A stretch of DNA of 64,000 nucleotides. It comes from Bradymonas sp963697525 (lineage in GTDB: Bacteria > Myxococcota_A > Bradymonadia > Bradymonadales > Bradymonadaceae). Location of the stretch: the NCBI GenBank assembly GCA_963697525.1, contig OY969087.1, positions 682,001 to 746,000 of the forward strand, in the 5' to 3' direction. A model generated the notes under the pieces. It was not told the origin of the DNA. It saw nothing but the letters and a program-made list of their open reading frames with translations, and did not search any database. The position numbers and the translations under genes were made by a program. Below, one piece after another: positions 59,155 to 64,000 of this stretch. How positions within the stretch are numbered: the stretch's first letter is position 1; each line of letters starts with the position of its first letter.

Positions 59155-60504
59155 TCAAAAATCGTCGATCTTGTCGACCAACTCCGGCCGGTCGATGAAT
59201 GGATTGCGCGAGTGCTGGAAGTTGTAGACCGCCTGGTTGCGCACCCGCTCGGGCCCGTCGACCGGGTCCTGGGTATTCCACTGGCGCAGCACCTGCTCCT
59301 CGAAGTCGGGGATATGCTTGTTGTACATCACCGCGAAGTAGAACAGCGCGCGGGCGACGTTGCCCTTGTGGACGTCGCGCGGCTCGAAGCGCACCGCGCC
59401 GGTGGCGTCCTCGCCGAGCTGCGAGCCCCCCTGCGACCAGGACACATTGCCGGTGACGATGCCGAAGTAGTTATTCGAGCGGCGCTGGTTGGCCTCGGCG
59501 GTCGCCGGGAACAGGTGGTGCAGGTCGGACTTGGCCGGCTCGACCTGGGCGCCCTGGCTCTGCGGCCAGGTATGCTCGGCGTTGAACCCCTGCTGGTAGG
59601 CGTCGTCGGCGTTGCTGGTGGTGATGGTCACCCCGGTGTACACGCCGGTGACCTTGCCGCCGTGGTTGTCCACGGTGCTGAACATATAGTCGCGCGCCTG
59701 GCTGTACGAGTAGGTGATGTGGCCCTGGTGGTCGGCGCGAAGGGCGTCTTCCAGCGCGCCGTTGGTCAGCCCGGCGTAGGGGTCGTTGCCGGCCTGGGGG
59801 TCGCAGGCGTCGCCCAGCCCGTCGCCGTCACTGTCGAGCTGGTCGGGGTTGGGCTCGCTGACGCAGTTGTCCAGCGAGTCGTTGACCCCGTCGTTATCGG
59901 CGTCGCTGGCGTCGGCGCACGGCCCGCTCTTGCACTCCAGGGTGAACTGGAAGTGGCCGTCGACATCCGAGAAATTCTGCAACGCCAGCTTGAAGTGGCC
60001 GCCGTTGTAAAACTCCCAGCCCGCGTCGAGCTGGCTCTCGTTGTAGGGGATATGAGCGTCGGTATCTCCCTGCGGGTTGCCCCACACCAGGGCGTCGGTC
60101 TGGCTGTCCGAAAAGATCGACACCGACGGGTTCCACGACGGATCACCCACGATGCGCAGCCAGATGGTCACCCGGTCGTTCTGGTTGGCCAACAGGTTGA
60201 GGTCGATCTCACCCTGGGCGGGGATGATCCCCTCGAACTCGGCGCCGGCGGTAGTGATCTCGTCGGGGAGGTTTTGGGACCCGACGTCCGACGCCGCGTC
60301 CGCCCCCGCATCGGCGCCCGACGACACGGTGTCAGACACCGTGTCGGCCCCGGCATCAGCGGTGATCCTCGCATCCGTCCCCCCGCTGTCGTTCTGGGTG
60401 ACGCCGCCCCCACCGGTGTCGGTCTTGCCGTTGGTGGCGTCTGCAGAACAGGCGGCGAGGACGAGAGAAGTGGCGAGGGCGACGAGGTACGAACGATGCG
60501 TCAT
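59155..60504 (-). CDS. Endonuclease I-family lipoprotein with TSP3 repeat
   Basis: The product has 449 residues. Signal peptide with lipobox (SLVLAAC, Cys19), an Asp/Ala/Ser-rich linker, a beta-sandwich region resembling bacterial pre-peptidase or PPC-type domains (~residues 90-195), about two TSP3 units (DADNDGVNDSLDNCVSEPNP), then an endonuclease I domain (~240-449) with the motif GFNAEHTWPQSQG, SDLHHLFPATAEANQRRSN and EPRDVHKGNVARALFYFAVMY. Endonuclease I enzymes are secreted, non-specific, magnesium-dependent nucleases. Here the enzyme appears to be tethered to the cell surface. Confidence 0.88.
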   Translation of the reverse strand: MTHRSYLVALATSLVLAACSADATNGKTDTGGGGVTQNDSGGTDARITADAGADTVSDTVSSGADAGADAASDVGSQNLPDEITTAGAEFEGIIPAQGEIDLNLLANQNDRVTIWLRIVGDPSWNPSVSIFSDSQTDALVWGNPQGDTDAHIPYNESQLDAGWEFYNGGHFKLALQNFSDVDGHFQFTLECKSGPCADASDADNDGVNDSLDNCVSEPNPDQLDSDGDGLGDACDPQAGNDPYAGLTNGALEDALRADHQGHITYSYSQARDYMFSTVDNHGGKVTGVYTGVTITTSNADDAYQQGFNAEHTWPQSQGAQVEPAKSDLHHLFPATAEANQRRSNNYFGIVTGNVSWSQGGSQLGEDATGAVRFEPRDVHKGNVARALFYFAVMYNKHIPDFEEQVLRQWNTQDPVDGPERVRNQAVYNFQHSRNPFIDRPELVDKIDDF

Positions 60505-60757
60505 GGGGCGGCTTGGCTAAAATTGTCGGCGTTTGTCGTGGAAAGACTTCGTAGCCGCACACAATAATGCAATCCGATGGAAAATGCGAATTGCATTGTG
60601 CGCTTACGCCGCCCCGAACCCGCGCGCGAGTCCCACGTCGTCGCGCTCGCCTCCATCGCGGGGGAGAATATCAGCGCCGGCGTCGACCGCCGCCGACGTT
60701 CGCAATCTGGGAAAACGCGCCAGGTCTCGACTTGCGAACCGTTAGAGCCGCCTACTC

Positions 60758-61417
60758 CTAATCTCTGTTCGGAGCGCCTAACGGAAAAAAGTGTCGGTAC
60801 GGGCGTGCCTCGTCGACGACTCGCGCCACCGAAGCGCGGGACAACAGTCGAGCTCTGTAGGTGGCGAGAGCGTCGTGGCGATCCGAGATCGGATGAACCC
60901 AGTCTGCGTAGAAGAGTGCCGGCGCAGCGGCACAATCTGCGATCGTGAAGCGACCGCAAGCCGCCCAATCCTTCCCCTCCAAGCGAGGCTCCAGCCAATC
61001 GTAGCAGCGCTCCAGCGCTGCACGAGCCTCTGAGACGCCACGCTCGTCGCTCTCCGCCTTGTCACGTAGCGCGTCGCCGACAATGCGCTGCATCGGTGCA
61101 TGGACATAATCGTCGAACACATCGGCCATCATGCGAGCCTCCAACGCTTCGCGAGGATCGCTCGGAACCATTGACAATTCATTTCCATGAAACAGGTCGA
61201 GGTATTCAATCACCACGCTGCTTTGCGTTAGTTGGTTGTCTCCGTCAACCAGTGCCGGAAATTGTCCCGTGGGAGAGAGTTCGGCAATCCGCGCCTGATT
61301 CTCCGGGTGTTCGGCATCGACCATTTTGAACTCGAAGCTCACCTCGCGCTCATACAGCGCAATCAACGGTTTCCATACGAACGAGGCAAAGGGGTGCCCA
61401 TAAAGTGCAAGCGTCAT
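60758..61417 (-). CDS. Glutathione S-transferase family protein
   Basis: The product has 219 residues. The N-terminal thioredoxin-like domain starts LALYGHPFASFVWKPLIALYERE and has the cis-Pro and Ser of the glutathione site in TGQFPALVDGDNQLTQSSVVIEYLD. The C-terminal helical domain has the GRFTIADCAAAP motif (family consensus G..[ST].AD). It conjugates or reduces electrophiles with glutathione or a related thiol. It lies downstream of the ArsR/SRPBCC pair, and its own upstream gap carries three CACTTAAG motifs. Confidence 0.92.
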   Translation of the reverse strand: MTLALYGHPFASFVWKPLIALYEREVSFEFKMVDAEHPENQARIAELSPTGQFPALVDGDNQLTQSSVVIEYLDLFHGNELSMVPSDPREALEARMMADVFDDYVHAPMQRIVGDALRDKAESDERGVSEARAALERCYDWLEPRLEGKDWAACGRFTIADCAAAPALFYADWVHPISDRHDALATYRARLLSRASVARVVDEARPYRHFFPLGAPNRD

Positions 61418-61457
61418 CGTGCTTCTCCTCTAAAATGCCAGGTTGGGTTGCATCAAA

Positions 61458-61517
61458 CACTTAAGCATCCACTTAAGCTTATACGGCGAGCCCACCACAA
61501 TCAAGCAGACACTTAAG
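61458..61517. promoter_or_regulatory. Three CACTTAAG motifs upstream of the GST gene
   Basis: CACTTAAG occurs at 61458-61465, 61470-61477 and 61510-61517, and as the full palindrome CACTTAAGTG at 62478-62487 before the arsR-family gene. They are probably operators for that regulator. Confidence 0.6.
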
Positions 61518-61583
61518 TATTTTCACGCGATAATTTCGCACCCCACCCCCACAGCTAAACGGCCTCCCCTTATGTTTCCAACG

Positions 61584-62063
61584 TCATTGTCTCTCGTTTC
61601 CGACTTGGAGCACTGCTTCGATCATGTCGAAATGGAAGTTGGTACCGTGGCGGCGGTCCGCAGTACCGTCGCTTCCATTCAGAAATACGATCTGTTCAGT
61701 GTAGGAAACGCGGGTTCCGTCCACTATGGGCTCGAGCTGCAGGCTCGACAGGGTGACGGAATGGAAACGCCCCGAGTGAAAGAGGTCGTAGGCGTAAACG
61801 AGGCGCTCGGCAGGCTCGATCACATGGAAGCGAGCCTGGAAAAGTGTCACTAGACCACTTTCATTGAAGCGCCCCTCGAGCACCTCCGCGCCTCCCACCC
61901 GAAAATCCATCGACCGTCGAAGCAGGGTCCATCGCTCCTCCGGTCCGGTAAACCACTGCGCCTTGAGGTCCGGATCGGACCACGCGCGAAACACACGCTC
62001 GGGGGGAGCGGCCCATTCGCGCTCCAAATTGAACGTGCCGTGGCACAGAGGCATATCCGTCAT
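61584..62063 (-). CDS. SRPBCC (AHSA1/START-like) domain protein
   Basis: The product has 159 residues. The AHSA1-type helix-grip fold starts FNLEREWAAPPERVFRAWSDPDLKAQWFTGPE, with the conserved W near the middle of the first strand-helix unit, and ends in an amphipathic helix (GTNFHFDMIEAVLQVG). Such proteins bind hydrophobic ligands. The gene starts inside the stop codon of the ArsR-family gene (ATGA overlap), the common ArsR-SRPBCC pairing. The natural ligand is unknown. Confidence 0.9.
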   Translation of the reverse strand: MTDMPLCHGTFNLEREWAAPPERVFRAWSDPDLKAQWFTGPEERWTLLRRSMDFRVGGAEVLEGRFNESGLVTLFQARFHVIEPAERLVYAYDLFHSGRFHSVTLSSLQLEPIVDGTRVSYTEQIVFLNGSDGTADRRHGTNFHFDMIEAVLQVGNERQ

Positions 62064-62443
62064 GATTCATCTCCTGGAACCGTCGGGGTCGAGGGCCCCG
62101 GGGGATCGTTGATATCGTCGCCTTCGAGCAACGCGCCCAGGCGATCAAACCGGCTTTCCCAGAGCTGGCGGCGCTCGTTCAGCCACTGCTCGACGCGCTT
62201 GACCGCGTCCCGAGAGAGCCGGCATTCGCGAGTGCGCCCGCGTTTCTCCGTAATAACGAGTCCGCCCTCCACGAGCACCTGGATGTGCTGGTGGATCGCG
62301 GCAAGCGACATGTCGAATGGCTCGGCCAGCTCGCTAACCGAGGCCGGACTTCGCGAAAGTTGATCGACAATCCCCCGACGCGTTGCGTTCGCTAACGCGT
62401 GAAATGCCAGGTCGAGTTGCTCTGATTCTTCCAGCACGGGCAT
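62060..62443 (-). CDS. ArsR-family winged-helix regulator
   Basis: The product has about 127 residues from ATG 62443 (MPVLEESEQLDLAFHALANATRRGIVDQL); an in-frame start at 62476 would overlap the operator. The winged helix has the ArsR pattern ANATRRGIVDQLSRSPASVSELAEPFDMSLAAIHQHIQVLVEGGLV with recognition helix MSLAAIHQHIQVL. No Cys metal-site motif is present, so it is likely not metal-sensing. It is coupled to the SRPBCC gene and probably represses both itself and the GST gene. Confidence 0.92.
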   Translation of the reverse strand: MPVLEESEQLDLAFHALANATRRGIVDQLSRSPASVSELAEPFDMSLAAIHQHIQVLVEGGLVITEKRGRTRECRLSRDAVKRVEQWLNERRQLWESRFDRLGALLEGDDINDPPGPSTPTVPGDES

Positions 62444-62477
62444 AATTTCACAAAGTTGAGCTCGAAAGTAAAGCAAT

Positions 62478-62487
62478 CACTTAAGTG
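62478..62487. promoter_or_regulatory. CACTTAAGTG palindrome upstream of the ArsR-family gene
   Basis: A perfect 10-bp palindrome 35 bp upstream of ATG 62443. Half-site matches recur three times before the GST gene, so it is a strong candidate autoregulatory operator. Confidence 0.65.
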
Positions 62488-62523
62488 AATTCATCGTAAG
62501 TTTTCGATATCAGCCGCAACGTC

Positions 62524-64000
62524 TCAGAGCTTCAATCGAGTGCGAAGCTCGTCCTCCAACGGGTTGTAATAATCCGGCGCCCGCTCGTACACGCCGTCGA
62601 GGCCCTTGCCGCCGTCCTTGGGCCGAAAAACGTCGGCAAAGGTGCCGGCGGCGAGCGTCTCGAACAGCCCCTCGTCGCGCACGTTCTCCAACAGCTCGGT
62701 CGCCTCGGCGAGCACGGTCTGGGCGCGGGTCTGGATGATGCCGCCCTCCTTGTACTGGACCTCGTCACCCAGGGCGCGGGCGTTGTTCATGACGTACTGG
62801 GCGTTTTCCAACGCCAGGTAGCGATCGCCCATATGCGGGGTGTGCATCGCCTCGGTCATCATGCCCAGAAGCTGGATGCCCTGTTTGGACCAGGCGCCGA
62901 TGAGGTTGAACAACGCGTCCTGGATGTGACCGCGAAAGACGTTGCCGGTCATATACTTGGTGGGTGGCATATACTTGAGCGGCGCGTCCGGGAAGATCTC
63001 GCGGGCCATCTCGGCCTGGGCGAGCTCGAGCAAAAAGCCGTTTTCGATGGCCGGGTTCATCTCGAAGGCGTGGCCCAGCCCCATCTGCTCGGCGGGCAGG
63101 CCGCTGCGCAGGGCGAATTGCTCGTTGATGAACTGGCTGGCCAGGACCGTATGGGCGGCGTCGACGGCGTCGGCGGTGGTCAGATAGTTGTCCTCGCCGG
63201 TGTTGATGACCACCCCGGCGTAGGCGTTGATCATACGGCTGAAGTATTGGTCGACGAAGGTGCGCTGGGGGTTGATGTCGCGAAACAAGATCCCGTACAG
63301 CGCGTCGTTGAGCATGACGTCGAGGCGCTCGAGGGCGCCCATGGCGGCGATCTCGGGCATGCACAGCCCGCTGCAGTAGTTGCACAGCCGGATGTAGCGG
63401 CCCAACTCCTCGCCGACCTCGTCGAGGCCCTCGCGCATGATCCGGAAATTCGCCTGGGTGGCGTAGGTGCCGCCGAAGCCCTCGGTGGTGGGCCCGTAGG
63501 GCACGTAATCGAGCAGGCTCTGGCCGGTCGAGCGGATCACCGCGATGATGTCGGCGCCCTGGCGCGCGGCGGTGCGCGCCTGGACGACGTCCTCGTAGAT
63601 ATTACCGGTGGCGACGATGACGTAGTGCAGCGGCTGGGGGCGCTCTTCGGAGCGCTGCAGGCGCCGGTCACGCTCGGCGACGGTGGCTGCGATGTGATCG
63701 GCGGCATCCGCGGCCAGCTCCTGGCCGACCTCGCGCACCCGGGCCTCGTCGAATTGGGGCAACTCGGCCAGGCGCAGATCCCCCGAGGCCACAGCCTCGG
63801 CGATGGTCTGTGGCTCCCGGTTGGTCTGCAACATCGCCCGCGCCACCAGGCGCGTGACCCCCTCTCCGACCAGCCCGGCCTCGGCGGCCGCGTCCACCAC
63901 CACGTTGGCCAGCGGGATATCGTCGGCGTCCACCCCGTCGATCCCCATCAAGCGCAGCACCGTGCGCTCGACCGCCACGGTCGTGCGCGCCCGGATGAAC
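62524..64000 (-). CDS. kamD: Lysine 5,6-aminomutase alpha subunit (N-terminus cut by window)
   Basis: The frame stays open to the right window edge, and the edge residues FIRARTTVAVERTVLRLMGIDGVD match the family just after its start, so only a few dozen N-terminal residues are missing; the GTG at 63978 is internal. Diagnostic stretches include VIATGNIYEDVVQARTAARQGADIIAVIRSTGQSLLDYVPYG, LCNYCSGLCMPEIA, and KYMPPTKYMTGNVFRGH. With the beta subunit KamE it moves the terminal amino group of D-lysine or L-beta-lysine, using adenosylcobalamin and PLP, in lysine fermentation. The beta-subunit gene is not in the window. Confidence 0.95.
   Translation of the reverse strand, partial: FIRARTTVAVERTVLRLMGIDGVDADDIPLANVVVDAAAEAGLVGEGVTRLVARAMLQTNREPQTIAEAVASGDLRLAELPQFDEARVREVGQELAADAADHIAATVAERDRRLQRSEERPQPLHYVIVATGNIYEDVVQARTAARQGADIIAVIRSTGQSLLDYVPYGPTTEGFGGTYATQANFRIMREGLDEVGEELGRYIRLCNYCSGLCMPEIAAMGALERLDVMLNDALYGILFRDINPQRTFVDQYFSRMINAYAGVVINTGEDNYLTTADAVDAAHTVLASQFINEQFALRSGLPAEQMGLGHAFEMNPAIENGFLLELAQAEMAREIFPDAPLKYMPPTKYMTGNVFRGHIQDALFNLIGAWSKQGIQLLGMMTEAMHTPHMGDRYLALENAQYVMNNARALGDEVQYKEGGIIQTRAQTVLAEATELLENVRDEGLFETLAAGTFADVFRPKDGGKGLDGVYERAPDYYNPLEDELRTRLKL

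Overview
This is a GC-rich window from a Gram-negative bacterium. There are many Sec/lipobox lipoproteins, thrombospondin type 3 (TSP3) calcium-binding repeats, Ser/Thr protein kinases with PEGA domains, FHA-domain proteins and large hybrid histidine kinases. That mix suggests the Myxococcota/Deltaproteobacteria lineage, perhaps Bradymonadales; the placement is inferred from content and no 16S gene is present. No transposase, phage gene, rRNA or CRISPR array was seen.

Layout. 1-4.4 kb: the end of an EAL-domain c-di-GMP protein and two unknown lipoproteins. 4.5-5.8 kb: gene-free DNA with two copies of a ~140 bp interspersed repeat, each next to a different tandem array. 5.8-6.2 kb: a tRNA operon (Val-Asp-Asp) with a clear promoter and terminator. 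6.3-19.0 kb: the protein-quality-control cluster tig ... clpP-clpX-lon, with five genes of TadE/TadG-like membrane and surface proteins lodged between tig and clpP and closed by a terminator. 19.1-19.6 kb: a His-Arg-Leu tRNA operon upstream of tig. 19.7-27.4 kb: two paralogous three-gene cassettes (PEGA Ser/Thr kinase, TPR/PEGA protein, TSP3 lipoprotein) with permuted gene order. 27.5-27.9 kb: a third copy of the interspersed repeat with a 19-bp tandem array. 27.9-31.9 kb: a triple-FHA ABC transporter and a beta-propeller-like protein. 32.1-33.7 kb: an unusual ferredoxin-reductase-globin-zinc-ribbon fusion with its own promoter and palindrome. 33.8-44.1 kb: two hybrid histidine kinases, an HPt protein, a Gfo/Idh oxidoreductase, a lipid kinase, and a receiver plus glutamate dehydrogenase locus that is continuous except for three single-base insertions. 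44.2-48.4 kb: nickel-pincer cofactor genes larE, larB and larC, interrupted by a DUF695/RraB-like gene on the other strand. 48.6-53.6 kb: a zinc-ribbon/kinase/propeller protein, prfC and an EamA transporter. 53.6-55.5 kb: tandem duplications and a decayed lipoprotein gene. 55.7-59.1 kb: map, gpsA and two cyclic-nucleotide-binding proteins, one of them frameshifted. 59.2-60.5 kb: an endonuclease I lipoprotein. 60.8-62.5 kb: an ArsR - SRPBCC - GST regulon with a recurring CACTTAAG motif. 62.5-64 kb: most of the lysine 5,6-aminomutase alpha subunit gene, cut by the window end.

Two themes recur. First, signalling proteins are modular (kinase + PEGA, FHA + ABC, receiver + enzyme). Second, many intergenic gaps are filled by fold-back DNA: imperfect inverted repeats whose arms are made of short reiterated words that differ from gap to gap. 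Six loci carry small frame-breaking insertions at short runs or GATC-like sites, and a seventh carries a 14-bp duplication. These need read-level checking before they are accepted as real mutations.
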